NCBI GenBank assembly: GCA_020073185.1
Contig: JAIQFT010000061.1
Location: 1-43,840, forward strand
DNA length: 43,840 nt
Reading direction: 5' to 3'
From: Terriglobia bacterium
GTDB taxonomy: Bacteria > Acidobacteriota > Terriglobia > Terriglobales > Acidobacteriaceae
Below, piece by piece: positions 1 to 8,693 of the stretch. The notes beneath the pieces are model-generated. The model saw only the letters and a program-made list of their open reading frames with translations, ran no database searches and had not been told where the DNA came from. Position 1 is the stretch's first letter, and the number at the start of each line of letters is the position of its first letter. A program made the translations under genes and the position numbers.

Positions 1-115
1 TTTTTCCCAAAGTGCTGAGGGTGTGGTAGCTTCGCTTCAAGGCGGTTCTCCTTTCGTTGAGAAAGTTTCCAACCCGACTCTATCAAGAGCCGGGTCGAGA
101 ACCGCCCCTCAACCT

Positions 116-905
116 TCAACTATGGATGGGACACCCTCTGCTCGTCCAGATAGCGGAACAGACGTAGGTTTCCAGATGATTCATAACCCGGTGAACAAAC
201 GGGTGCTCATTGAGGCTTTGGTACGCACTGGACTGATCGGTATAGAGATTTGTGTGATGCGCGACGTGCTTGAAAACCTGACTCTGCAGGACCACGCGTT
301 GAAGTGGTCGGCACAATTTTAGTGCGAATCTTACGGAGATCACGATCTAGAAAGCCCATCACAACAGTTTTTGTTTCCACAGCGCCAGAGGTGCCAGCCT
401 TGTGGACGATGCGGTTGCGCTTCCGCGAGTGCATATTCTTCATCTTCCCGCCGATGAAGCTCTCGTCCACTTCTACCTCGCCGCCAGGACCGCCCAGTTT
501 GTGAGTGTATGGGCCATCCTGCATCGCCAGCCGAATCCGATGCAGCATGAACCACGCACTCTTTTGTGTGACGCCAACGGCGCGATGAATCTCATAGCTG
601 CTCACGCCGTTTTTGCAATTCGCAATCATCCACATCGCGGTTAACCACTTGTCCAGCGGAATCGCGGAATCTTCCATCACAGTGCCGACCTTCACACTGA
701 ATTGCCGCTTGGGGTGTTTGCTTTTGCACTCCCACAGGCGGCGGGTGGGAATGAAGCTCACATCGCTGCTTCCGCAATTTGGACAGACCACCACGCCATC
801 GCGCCAGCGACGTGCTGAGATATACTTCAGGCAATTGTCGGGATTTGTGAAGTAGCGAATCGCTCCTTGCAGGGTAAGTGGCTCTTTCTCTTGCTGTTGT
901 TTCAT
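116..905 (-). pseudogene. IS1595-family transposase, frameshifted and internally deleted
   Basis: The N-terminal part (ATG at 905) reads as an IS1595-type transposase: an N-terminal helical region, a zinc ribbon (CPNCGSSD with a later Cys), then the DDE domain with first acidic residue in VDESFIGGK. Near position 300 the reading frame shifts; the neighbouring frame continues with LYTDQSSAY, which carries the second Asp. After NHLETYV the next recognisable piece is LFRYLDEQ (complement of 138-161), again in another frame. The segment expected between them, containing the catalytic Glu in an ENFWSLLKR-like motif, is missing. The gene is therefore dead by at least one frameshift and one deletion. 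No convincing terminal inverted repeats were found. The family call is confident; the exact ends are not. Confidence 0.85.
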
Positions 906-1055
906 GGCAAGAATAAGGTAGCACACTCAGTGAACTGAGTCAAGTATATTATCGCCAAATATATATTCGGGGACTGTAAAGAAAGTGCCGGCCTGATTCG
1001 TCCTTGCTACTTGGTCCTGGCCGGCGACCCGAGGAAAAACCTGGTAAGCCTTGAG

Positions 1056-1084
1056 TTGACGTTGCCCTCAAACGCCGTTAGAGT
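1056..1084 (+). promoter_or_regulatory. candidate sigma-70 type promoter for the secreted protein gene
   Basis: TTGACG (1056-1061) is separated by exactly 17 bp from TAGAGT (1079-1084). This lies 34 bp before the chosen GTG start at 1118. The -35 box is close to consensus and the -10 box is moderate. Confidence 0.45.
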
Positions 1085-1117
1085 CAAATTCTACGGAACG
1101 ACCTCGAGGTGACCCCG

Positions 1118-3112
1118 GTGAAAGCTACCCGTGCGCGTGTGCGTGTGTGGTGGTTGGCATGTCTGTTGGTAGTTATCGCGATCCCGACATTGGCGGAGGA
1201 CGGAAAGCAAGAAGTCAGCCTGACGCATGACTGGAGCCATCGTCACGTCGTTTACACGAATACACCCACTCAGATGAACGCGGCCATGGCAGCCACCAGG
1301 GATCCGCGCGCGCTCTCGTCTTACTTGAGGAGAGTGGTAGCGGCGCGCAACGCGAGAGAACGGCAGGAGGGGAGGCAGGAGAGGAGAACGGAGAAGCCGT
1401 TCGAGGTGGACTGGGCGTTTTCCATGGGCACGCCCAACACGGCGACGCCGATTGCCGCCAACCAGTACCCGGCAATCTTTACCCAGAACTTTGCTTCTCC
1501 AAGCTGTACCGCGGACTACCTGGTGATGCCGGTGAATGTCGCGGGCACGGCCACGGCAGCAAACCTGATCGGGGTGAACCAGTTGTACTCCAACGCCGCC
1601 AGAACGGGCTTGTGCAACACCGTAAGCGGGCCCTCCGTCCGGTTCGCGTACTTCAACGCGAGTGCAAATACGACTTCCGTTTCGACGTCTCTGGATGGGA
1701 CGAAGATCATCTGGGTGGAAAACTCCACACCCGCCAAGTTGCACGTTCTGGCCTGGAGGGCCGAAGGCACGGTGGCAGGACCGATCGCCCCAGCGGCCGC
1801 GGCGGGGGCACCGGTAGCAGGATCGGGCACCATGGCCACGGTGACCTTGAGCGGCAATGTCACCAACTCCTCGCCTTTCGTGGACTACGATCATGACGTG
1901 GCCTATGTCGGCGATAACAGTGGGAACCTCTACTGGATCACGAATGTGTTCTGCACGACACCGACCTGCCAGGCCGCACCGGTCGCACCCAGCCTGGATA
2001 CCACCGCTTGGGCGCCCAACGGCTTCGTCAACGTGGGGGCAGCAACGATATTGACCGCACCCGTGGCGGACGGTGTCACTGGCAACATCTATGTCGGCGG
2101 GGCAAACGGAACGCTATACGTGCGCAAAGGATCCGACGGAACTTCCGTGGGTACGGTTGCGGTGGGAAACGCCAACCAGGGTGGCATCAATAGTGCACCC
2201 ATCGTGGATGGCACCGGCGCCAGCGGCAACGAGTTGGTCTATGTCTTCGCGGGTGACGATCAGGGCGTGACAGGCGCGTTGAGCGCCGCGGTCGCAGTTC
2301 AGATCCAGGTCAGCCTGAGCACGGGAACGATCGGCACCGTCACTCGACAGAACATCGGACCGAGGAATGTGCAGCCCGCTCGCATGGGGGCGCTGAATGA
2401 TGCCTATTACACGGGTTCCGGCACGCCCCGGTTGTACGCCTGCGGGACGTTGGCCGGTGGTACCAGGCGGCGCCTTTACCGCATTCCTTTTAATGCCAGC
2501 AGGGTCATCGGTACTCCTGTCTCCGTCGGTAATCTGGGCACTAACACCAACCAATCCTGCTCGCCGCTCACCGCCTTCAACAACGGCACCAACGACCGGC
2601 TTTTCCTGACCCTGGGCACTAACAGAGTGCTGGATGACTTTGTCATCACCACCGATCTCACGAGCGCGACCTGCCCCAATGCGCCCACATGCATTCAGCA
2701 GTCCACGGGCACCGCCGGCACCGTCCTTACCAGCGGCGTCATCATTGATAACGGCGCCACCGGCACCGCCCAGGGCGCGAACATGTACTTTGGAAAGTCT
2801 GCCAGCGGCAACATCACGAACGGCAGTTGCTGGACCGGCACCAATAGGGCCCTGAGCGGCACCTCAACCAAGACGAATGGAGTCGGGACCTACTCGACGG
2901 GCGCCACCAACCATGGGCTGGCGATCGGCGAGACGGTTGCGATTGCCCTCAATACCAACGCTAACGTGAATGGCAACTGCACGGTGACAGCGACACCGAG
3001 CGCAACCACGTTCACTTGTACTTACACGACCATTAACAGCGGCTCAGGCACCGGCGGCAACGTCCGACTGGGCACTTGCGCCTTCAAGTTGACCCAGAAT
3101 GCTCTGCAGTGA
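1118..3112 (+). CDS. secreted hypothetical protein, probably beta-rich (propeller/Ig-like)
   Basis: This is a 664-residue protein with an N-terminal export signal: basic KATRARVRV, then a hydrophobic WWLACLLVVIAIP stretch ending near LAED. The rest is rich in Gly, Thr, Asn and Ala, with short repeated motifs such as DYDHDVAYVGDNSGNLYW and ADGVTGNIYVGGANGTLYV. These resemble blades of a beta-propeller, and the C-terminal third looks like an adhesin or Ig-like domain with paired cysteines. I infer an exported or surface protein; no enzyme motif is visible. The GTG at 1118 is preferred over the GTG at 1109 because GAGGT (1106-1110) then sits at normal ribosome-binding distance. It ends 60 bp before the RiPP precursor, so it could be co-transcribed with that operon, but a functional link is not shown. 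Confidence 0.7.
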   Translation: MKATRARVRVWWLACLLVVIAIPTLAEDGKQEVSLTHDWSHRHVVYTNTPTQMNAAMAATRDPRALSSYLRRVVAARNARERQEGRQERRTEKPFEVDWAFSMGTPNTATPIAANQYPAIFTQNFASPSCTADYLVMPVNVAGTATAANLIGVNQLYSNAARTGLCNTVSGPSVRFAYFNASANTTSVSTSLDGTKIIWVENSTPAKLHVLAWRAEGTVAGPIAPAAAAGAPVAGSGTMATVTLSGNVTNSSPFVDYDHDVAYVGDNSGNLYWITNVFCTTPTCQAAPVAPSLDTTAWAPNGFVNVGAATILTAPVADGVTGNIYVGGANGTLYVRKGSDGTSVGTVAVGNANQGGINSAPIVDGTGASGNELVYVFAGDDQGVTGALSAAVAVQIQVSLSTGTIGTVTRQNIGPRNVQPARMGALNDAYYTGSGTPRLYACGTLAGGTRRRLYRIPFNASRVIGTPVSVGNLGTNTNQSCSPLTAFNNGTNDRLFLTLGTNRVLDDFVITTDLTSATCPNAPTCIQQSTGTAGTVLTSGVIIDNGATGTAQGANMYFGKSASGNITNGSCWTGTNRALSGTSTKTNGVGTYSTGATNHGLAIGETVAIALNTNANVNGNCTVTATPSATTFTCTYTTINSGSGTGGNVRLGTCAFKLTQNALQ

Positions 3113-3172
3113 TACTGCAGGAAATTCGCGGATGGGTTATACAATCCGAAGAAGGGTGAAGTCCGGTGGGAT

Positions 3173-3340
3173 ATGTCTGAAAAAGCGGTGACTCGGCCAC
3201 ACGAATCAGCTCCGGCCGCTCGCAAGCCATACCAGAAGCCCTCGTTTCGCTACGAGCGGATCTTCGAAACCATGGCTCTGTCCTGCGGGAAGATCGATCC
3301 CACTCAGTTGCAATGCAGGAGCAATCGCAAGAATTCTTAG
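3173..3340 (+). CDS. RiPP precursor peptide of the radical SAM operon
   Basis: This 55-residue reading frame begins MSEKAVTRPH and lies directly before the peptidase, kinase, PqqD and radical SAM genes (10 bp gap to the next start). A charged leader contains KPYQKPSFRYERIFE, an Y-x-x-P-x-aromatic pattern like those bound by PqqD/RRE domains. It is followed by a compact region, TMALSCGKIDPTQLQC, and a polar tail ending NRKNS. The two cysteines (residues 38 and 48) are ten residues apart and are the natural candidates for thioether or other radical SAM crosslinks. It is too small to be an enzyme, and its position and composition fit a substrate. From memory, acidobacterial small proteins with an ETMALSCGK-like motif occur beside such genes; this was not searched. 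The product class is unknown. Confidence 0.72.
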   Translation: MSEKAVTRPHESAPAARKPYQKPSFRYERIFETMALSCGKIDPTQLQCRSNRKNS

Positions 3341-3349
3341 AGTGGAGAA

Positions 3350-3862
3350 ATGGTGGTGTCTACCGTATTGGCCGCGGACCAGCGGTGCAAGTGCAGCCTG
3401 GCGTCGGAAGTCCTCGGGCGTTTTGGTGAGCTTCGTCTTCAGGTCACCGGTTCAAGCATGTTGCCTTCGCTTTGGCCCGGTGACCTTCTGCTTATCCGCC
3501 GAGCCCAGTTGTCCGAGATCACCACGGGAGAGTTGGTGCTGTTCACGCGCCAGGAGCGTTTTTTTGTTCACCGGGTGGAGCGCGCCTTGGGAACCTGCCT
3601 ACTGACTCGGGGCGATTCGCTGGCCGCCACCGACGCTCCGGTGGGAGCTGACGAGTTCCTCGGCCGCGTGGTTTTCATCTCCCGTGAGGGCGCAACGCGT
3701 ACGCCAGCGGTTCTGAGTCCTTGCGGCCGCTGGCTCGCGGGTGCGGCGAGCCGCAGCACAATCTTCTGCAATTTCCTGCTGCGCCTGCGCGCGTTGTTCC
3801 TCCGCATTCCGCGGGTTTCCCTTTTCACGAGCATGCATCCGGAGGAAGTGTGCCCCAGCTAG
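3350..3862 (+). CDS. S24/S26-family peptidase, ER/SipW signal-peptidase type
   Basis: The 170-residue protein has the S26 signature VTGSSMLPSLWPGD with candidate nucleophile Ser36. It is followed by FFVHRV, where His74 stands at the position used as general base in ER/SipW-type signal peptidases, and by the later box TRGDSLAATD. No Lys general base of the bacterial LepB type is seen. There is no clear N-terminal membrane anchor, but a hydrophobic basic segment (FCNFLLRLRALFLRI) near the C-terminus could associate with the membrane. Placed between the precursor and the modifying enzymes, it is a good candidate for leader removal, which is inference. The ATG at 3350 is 10 bp after the precursor stop. 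Its 3' end overlaps the next gene by 13 bp. Confidence 0.8.
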   Translation: MVVSTVLAADQRCKCSLASEVLGRFGELRLQVTGSSMLPSLWPGDLLLIRRAQLSEITTGELVLFTRQERFFVHRVERALGTCLLTRGDSLAATDAPVGADEFLGRVVFISREGATRTPAVLSPCGRWLAGAASRSTIFCNFLLRLRALFLRIPRVSLFTSMHPEEVCPS

Positions 3863-4662
3863 CGACACCGCCAGCCTATGCGGTAGCGGTGGAAGTCGGA
3901 GGGATCCCAGTCCTGCTGCGCACCTCAGATGCAGACTTCGCACGGATGTTGGAGGAGCGCTACTGCGGCTTCGTGAACCCCGCTGCAGGCGCCGGATTCG
4001 AATTCGACGTGGACCTTGCTTCTCCCAGCGGGATGGGTCCGGACGATGGGGTTCAGGTCCGCTGCCGGAACCGGCGTTGGTCGTTCCAGCGCGGCGATTT
4101 CAGGGCAGAATGGGAGCCGGGTTGCGGACGCGGCCACATCCGCCAGTCACCGAATCCGTATTCGGTCGACTCGGTCCTGCGCATCGTCCACTCCATCATC
4201 CTGGCCGGGGAAGGTGGTTTTTTGCTCCATGCCGCGAGCGTGGTGAGGGACGGCCGCGCGTTCCTGTTCTCCGGGCTCTCGGGAGCAGGCAAGACCACGA
4301 TCGCACGCCTGGCGCTGCCCGATGTCACACTGTTGACCGACGAGGTCTCGTATGTGCGGCGCCGTCCCCAGGGATACGACGCCTTCGGCACCCCATTCGC
4401 GGGCGAGCTGGGCCGCGTGGGAGAAAACGTCTCCGCGCCCATCAGCACGGTTTACCTGCTGGCCAAGGGCCCGGAGAACTGCATTGATCCCGTGCCACCG
4501 TCCGAAGCCGTGCATCGGCTGATGCGCAACATCCTGTTCTTTGCCGAGGAACCGGCGCTGGTGCAGCGCGTCTTCCATGCTTGCTGTGAATTCGTGGCCA
4601 GGGTTTCGGTCCAACGCCTGACGTTTTTTCCCGACCAGCGAGTCTGGGAGTTGATCCGATGA
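3850..4662 (+). CDS. HPr kinase/phosphorylase-like P-loop protein of the RiPP operon
   Basis: The 270-residue protein carries an HprK-type C-terminal domain: LLHAASVVRDGRAFLFSG, a P-loop GLSGAGKTT (about residues 142-150), and LLTDEVSYV, a Walker-B-like Asp-Glu. It lacks the N-terminal domain of true HPr kinases. HprK-like proteins are recurrent in RiPP loci, and in paeninodin-type lasso clusters a member phosphorylates the peptide. Here its substrate is unknown, and a phosphorylating or nucleotide-dependent chaperone role is inferred. The GTG at 3850 follows GGAGGA closely and overlaps the peptidase gene. The stop overlaps the PqqD start (ATGA), implying translational coupling. Confidence 0.75.
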   Translation: MPQLATPPAYAVAVEVGGIPVLLRTSDADFARMLEERYCGFVNPAAGAGFEFDVDLASPSGMGPDDGVQVRCRNRRWSFQRGDFRAEWEPGCGRGHIRQSPNPYSVDSVLRIVHSIILAGEGGFLLHAASVVRDGRAFLFSGLSGAGKTTIARLALPDVTLLTDEVSYVRRRPQGYDAFGTPFAGELGRVGENVSAPISTVYLLAKGPENCIDPVPPSEAVHRLMRNILFFAEEPALVQRVFHACCEFVARVSVQRLTFFPDQRVWELIR

Positions 4663-4973
4663 CGGCGAAGTACATCGCCCACAGCAGGGCCATCGCCGCC
4701 CGCAAACTCGGCGACGAGTTGGTCATCATGTCCGCTGTGGACTCGACCTTGTACACGCTCAACCCGGTCGCGACCGCGATCTGGCAGGCGGCCGATGGCC
4801 GCACTCCACTTTCCGAGATTGTCGAGGCGGCGGTGTGCGGCCAGTACGAGGTGGAACCGGAGATCGCCTACGCCGACGCGGAAGCGCTGGTGAACGAACT
4901 GGCCAGCCATGGAATCCTACTGGTTTCCGAACAGCCAATCGCCGAGGCGCGCGCCCCCCAGGAGACCCGATGA
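4659..4973 (+). CDS. PqqD-family peptide-binding chaperone (RRE)
   Basis: This 104-residue PqqD-like protein has the typical pattern of a short beta region (DELVIMSAVDSTLYTLNPVATAIWQ), then helices with LSEIV and a C-terminal ELASHGIL helix. PqqD-family proteins bind the leader of a RiPP precursor and present it to a radical SAM enzyme. It overlaps the kinase gene by 4 bp and the radical SAM gene by 4 bp (ATGA at both ends), so the three are translated as a unit. Its likely ligand is the Y-x-x-P region of the 55-residue peptide at 3173-3340. The two lasso-like precursors at 42.8-43.4 kb also carry Y-x-x-P motifs, but use in trans is speculation. Confidence 0.88.
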   Translation: MTAKYIAHSRAIAARKLGDELVIMSAVDSTLYTLNPVATAIWQAADGRTPLSEIVEAAVCGQYEVEPEIAYADAEALVNELASHGILLVSEQPIAEARAPQETR

Positions 4974-6073
4974 GCCTGATGGCGGAGCTGAACGCGAAGG
5001 CGCTGGGGCTGGGAGTGCCCCTCGCCGCTCATGTTGACGTTACCTACCGCTGCAACGAGCGTTGCGAGCACTGCTACCTGGAGCACGATGACAAGGGCGA
5101 GATGACGACGGCGGAGATCGTGGACATCCTCGGCCAACTCGCCGATGCCGGCGTGTTGTTCCTGACGATCAGCGGCGGCGAACCGCTGCTGCGCCGCGAT
5201 CTTTTCGAGATCCTGGAACGCGCCCGCGCTCTTCTGTTCAACGTGAAACTGAAGACCAACGCGGTCATGATCCGCGAGCCCGAGGCACAGCGCATCCGGG
5301 CACTCGGCGTGGAGCAGGTGCAGATCAGCGTTTATTCGCACCGCGCGGAGGTCCACGACGGCATCACCAAGCTGCCGGGCTCGCTCCAGAAGACGCTGCG
5401 CGCCATCGAGTTCCTGCACTCGCAAGGGGTCAAGGTCACGATAGCAAATGTTCTCATGCGCCCCAACTTGCCCGACGCCAGCGGCGTGCAGCGCCTGGCC
5501 GCGGCGATGGGAGTGGGGTACACGCTCGACCCGACCATCACGCCCATGATGAACGGCGGCACCGGCGTGCTGGCCCTGCGCGTACCTGGCGAGGCGCTGC
5601 GCAAGGCGTTTCACGATCCCGCGCTGGTGGGCAACGTGGACGAGTACTGCGCTCCGCCGCCGGTGGCCGACGAAGACGCGCTCAGCCAGATCCCGTGCGG
5701 CGCCGGCCATACTTCCTGCTACATCTCGCCCTACGCGGAGGTTTATCCTTGCGTGCAGTTTCCGCTGCCCAGCGGCAACCTGCGCCGGCAAAGCTTCCTC
5801 GACATTTGGCGCAACTCAGCGAAGCTGAATCAAGTGCGCTCCATCACGGCGCGCGACCTGCCCACGTGCTCATCGTGCGTGCACGTCTCATCGTGCACGC
5901 GGTGCCCGGGGCTGGCGTTTCTGGAAGGCAACATGCGCGGCCCGTCCACCGCCGATTGCGAGAAGTCGTTTGCGCGGACGGGAATCCCATCGGCGAACAT
6001 GTTGGCCAAGCAAGGCGCGAAGCAGCGGCCCACCTTGCCGGGCCTGGTGCAGATCGATATGGCCGCCGCCTGA
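4970..6073 (+). CDS. radical SAM/SPASM peptide-modifying enzyme
   Basis: The 367-residue enzyme has the radical SAM cluster motif CNERCEHC (Cys28, Cys32, Cys35) after VDVTYR, and the GGEP motif in TISGGEPLLRRD. Its C-terminal SPASM-type region has many cysteines: IPCGAGHTSC, YPCVQF, then CSSC-x5-C-x2-C and a final DCEKS. SPASM enzymes of this group bind auxiliary Fe-S clusters and install C-C or C-S crosslinks in ribosomal peptides. With the upstream PqqD protein and the two-cysteine precursor, a crosslinking role is the best inference; the exact bond cannot be read from sequence. The ATG at 4970 overlaps the PqqD stop. An upstream in-frame extension into the PqqD gene is unlikely to be translated. 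Confidence 0.88.
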   Translation: MSLMAELNAKALGLGVPLAAHVDVTYRCNERCEHCYLEHDDKGEMTTAEIVDILGQLADAGVLFLTISGGEPLLRRDLFEILERARALLFNVKLKTNAVMIREPEAQRIRALGVEQVQISVYSHRAEVHDGITKLPGSLQKTLRAIEFLHSQGVKVTIANVLMRPNLPDASGVQRLAAAMGVGYTLDPTITPMMNGGTGVLALRVPGEALRKAFHDPALVGNVDEYCAPPPVADEDALSQIPCGAGHTSCYISPYAEVYPCVQFPLPSGNLRRQSFLDIWRNSAKLNQVRSITARDLPTCSSCVHVSSCTRCPGLAFLEGNMRGPSTADCEKSFARTGIPSANMLAKQGAKQRPTLPGLVQIDMAAA

Positions 6074-6171
6074 CGCGTCGGGCGAAGTCAATCGATCCAG
6101 ATTCTGTTGGCCGCCGCGCGGTCGCTACCGAGAAAGCCGGCACTACACCCGCGGGCCGCTGATCTGGCAGC

Positions 6172-7773
6172 TCAGCGCCACTCCCACTCAATGAAGCCGG
6201 GCTTCACGTCCGCCATCGCATTCACGATCAGCTCCACGAGACCGCCATAGAGAATCCGGTTCTGTTCCCACAGCTTGTAGTGCGCCAGCATGTCGCGGAA
6301 CTGCCCCTTGCAGTTGCTGCAGGGCGCGCAGAGATACTTGGGAGTTTCCGGTTCCAAGCAGTCGGAAAATGCGTTCAGCACCTGCTCCAGCTTTTTGCGC
6401 CCAGCCACATGAAACCGCCAGTCGGGAAAATTGTGTCCGCTCATGATGGCAAAGCCGCTGCCGCCGCCGCAGCAGTAATTGTTCACACCGTGCGGCTCCA
6501 TTTCCCGGAACTGCGGGCACAAAGCGCGCACCACTTCGCGTTGCGGCTCGACCACGCCCATTAACCGCACCAGATTGCAGGGATCGTGCAAGGTCACGGG
6601 AAAGTCATTGCGGGAAGGATCGAACTGGATGCGCCCGCTCATGACGATGTCGCGCAGCAAGGTGAGGGAACTCTCGCGCGGAACGTTCAGGTCACCGCTC
6701 AGCAGGCGGTCGGCGATCACGCACAGCGCCTTGTGCGCGTGGCCACATTCCCCGACGACGATCTTCTTGACCTTGAGCTGGCGCGCGATTTCCGCGTGTT
6801 GCAACGCGACGCGGGCGAATTGCACGTCGTCGTACCACAGGCCGTAATTGATGGAATCATAGCCCGCCAGCTCCGACGACATGGTCCACTTCACTCCCGC
6901 CACGTTCAGGATCAGCGCGAAGGCGCCCGGATTCTCCGGCCACGCCATGATCTCGCCGGCATTGTGAATCAGCAGTACATCCGCGCCTTCGACGTCCCAC
7001 GGTGTGCGCACCTCGATGCCGGTCCTCTCGCTAATGTCCTCATCAATGAAGGCGATATTGTCCTTCACCACCTCCGGGCTCATGCCGGTTGACGAGCCGA
7101 CCTTTAACTGCAGCATGGACCCTTGCTGGTGCAGTTCCTTGGCTGCGATTCCCATTTCCTGGCTGAACAGCTTTCTGAGCTCGTGGGCGACCAGGCCGTT
7201 GTCGGCCCCGATCGGGCAGGTCTGCGCGCAACGGCGGCACAGGTTGCAGCGATACGACAATTCAATCAGCCGCGCCACCAGCGGCCAGTTCAATTCGATT
7301 TCGCCGTGCTGCCACGCCGATAGCAGGCCGCCGTGCTTGACGTATTTGAAGTAGAGCCGCCGCAGGATTTCCGACCGGAACACAGGGCGGTAGAGCTCGT
7401 TCCGGCCGCTGGCTTCAAAGATGTGGCACGATTCCGCGCACGTCTGGCAGCGCGTGCAGTGCTCCATGGTCAGCAGCAGGGGCTGCAGAAACGTCCAGTT
7501 GTTTTCCCGGCTAAACAACTTTTCCAGACCGGAGAGAAACTGCGCTACCAGGCGCCGCTCTTCGGCCGCCGTTGGCGGGTGCGGGACGCTGACCGCGCAA
7601 GTGTCATCCAGCCCACATTCGTACTTGTCCCGGATCTGCGGTGCGAGCGCTCCCCACGCCCGGTCATGGCCGTCCAGCGGGTGAGGCAGGGGCATCAGGT
7701 CACGGTTCTCGAGATGAGCGACAGGTTCGCGATCGGGGCGAGAAAGATCCGCGATGTTCAACCGGCCTTTCAC
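6172..7773 (-). CDS. DsrK/HdrD/TmcB-like Fe-S oxidoreductase
   Basis: The 533-residue protein has two 4Fe-4S motifs, CTRCQTCAESCH and CNLCRRCAQTCP. These are followed by two cysteine-rich CCG-type domains ending in VNNYCCGGGSGF and YLCAPCSNCKGQF, the signature of heterodisulfide-reductase-like catalytic modules (HdrD, DsrK, TmcB). It should sit on the cytoplasmic face and exchange electrons with the membrane cytochrome b encoded just upstream. Translation is coupled: the GTG start overlaps the stop of the cytochrome gene (GTGA), with AGGAGG at good distance. No DsrJ, DsrO or DsrP partners are present, so this is a two-subunit quinone-linked module rather than a full Dsr complex. Its cytoplasmic partner is unknown. 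Confidence 0.82.
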   Translation of the reverse strand: MKGRLNIADLSRPDREPVAHLENRDLMPLPHPLDGHDRAWGALAPQIRDKYECGLDDTCAVSVPHPPTAAEERRLVAQFLSGLEKLFSRENNWTFLQPLLLTMEHCTRCQTCAESCHIFEASGRNELYRPVFRSEILRRLYFKYVKHGGLLSAWQHGEIELNWPLVARLIELSYRCNLCRRCAQTCPIGADNGLVAHELRKLFSQEMGIAAKELHQQGSMLQLKVGSSTGMSPEVVKDNIAFIDEDISERTGIEVRTPWDVEGADVLLIHNAGEIMAWPENPGAFALILNVAGVKWTMSSELAGYDSINYGLWYDDVQFARVALQHAEIARQLKVKKIVVGECGHAHKALCVIADRLLSGDLNVPRESSLTLLRDIVMSGRIQFDPSRNDFPVTLHDPCNLVRLMGVVEPQREVVRALCPQFREMEPHGVNNYCCGGGSGFAIMSGHNFPDWRFHVAGRKKLEQVLNAFSDCLEPETPKYLCAPCSNCKGQFRDMLAHYKLWEQNRILYGGLVELIVNAMADVKPGFIEWEWR

Positions 7774-8693
7774 TTGCGAACCTCCTGCGCGGGACGCATC
7801 GCCGCAATCTCCGCCCAGGTCCTGTGCCCGTCGGCCCCGATGTGCGCCGCCGCCCAGGTCGGCTGGTAGGCCAGTTGCTTGGCGAGTTTCGCTTCGATCG
7901 GCCCGCCGCGCAGGTTCTCTCGGTCATCCCAGCGCACCGCGTGGTAGGTAAAGTACTTCGCGATGAAGTGCGCCATGTGCGTGAACGGTATGTAGGCCAC
8001 CAGCGCCGAGGCGAGCATGAGGCCAACCGCGAAGCCGGTGCTGAGGACCAGGGAAGTGTCAAACGTTGCCAGCCCCCGCAAGACCGCGCTGGCACTGGCG
8101 GTTCCTGGGCCGCGTACGAGATATCCGGCGGCGACGAGGCCGTACGTCAGGATGAAAAAGTGCAAATTGAAAATGTCGGCCGCGCTGGTGTAGTTCTTCA
8201 GTTCAGGATCGGTAAGCCGGTGGAACAACAGAGCTACCGCTCCGGACAACGTCATCACGACGCCGGCGTAAGCCGTGGCGTGATACAAGCCGCGCATCCA
8301 GAAAACGAAGCTCGCATGCGAAGGTCCGCCCAACGACGCCCCAGCGGCGATCAGCAACCCAGTAGCGATCGTCAGGTAGAGGCCGGCATGGAACAGGAAC
8401 GACGCGTACCACAGCCGGCGGTTGAATTCCCACAACCCTCTCAGGAAGGCGATTTCCGGGAGCGTGGCACGCAATTCGCCGCGCCAGTTGAAGTGTGGCG
8501 GCCTTGTCGACCGGTTGCTGGTTTCGAACGAGGAACCTCCGTATGCGGCGCGTTCCGGGTTCTCATGCGGAACCGGATACAACTCCCATCGCAGGTGGAT
8601 TGGCGCTCGGGCGTACCGCACCACACGGAGAAGGCATCCGGCGAGAAAGATCAGTAAGCTAAGATAAATGCCGAGGTAAACTGCAATCGTCAT
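7770..8693 (-). CDS. NarI/DsrM/TmcC-like membrane cytochrome b
   Basis: The 307-residue membrane protein has an N-terminal segment (MTIAVYLGIYLSLLIFLAG), a soluble loop, and four further hydrophobic helices. Histidines lie within or next to them (SFLFHAGLYLTIATG, YHATAYAGVVM, FNLHFFILTYG, FTHMAHFIAKYF), as expected for a di-haem NarI-type subunit. Such subunits oxidise or reduce membrane quinone and pass electrons to a cytoplasmic Fe-S partner, here the downstream DsrK-like protein. It is the first gene of its unit. A GTGA-N6-TCAC palindrome lies 79 bp upstream. Confidence 0.8.
   Translation of the reverse strand: MTIAVYLGIYLSLLIFLAGCLLRVVRYARAPIHLRWELYPVPHENPERAAYGGSSFETSNRSTRPPHFNWRGELRATLPEIAFLRGLWEFNRRLWYASFLFHAGLYLTIATGLLIAAGASLGGPSHASFVFWMRGLYHATAYAGVVMTLSGAVALLFHRLTDPELKNYTSAADIFNLHFFILTYGLVAAGYLVRGPGTASASAVLRGLATFDTSLVLSTGFAVGLMLASALVAYIPFTHMAHFIAKYFTYHAVRWDDRENLRGGPIEAKLAKQLAYQPTWAAAHIGADGHRTWAEIAAMRPAQEVRK

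Noticed and set aside
7641-8657. A + strand open frame opposite the NarI/DsrK-like genes
   Set aside because: Antisense shadow; the opposite strand encodes clear membrane helices and Fe-S motifs with coupled starts.
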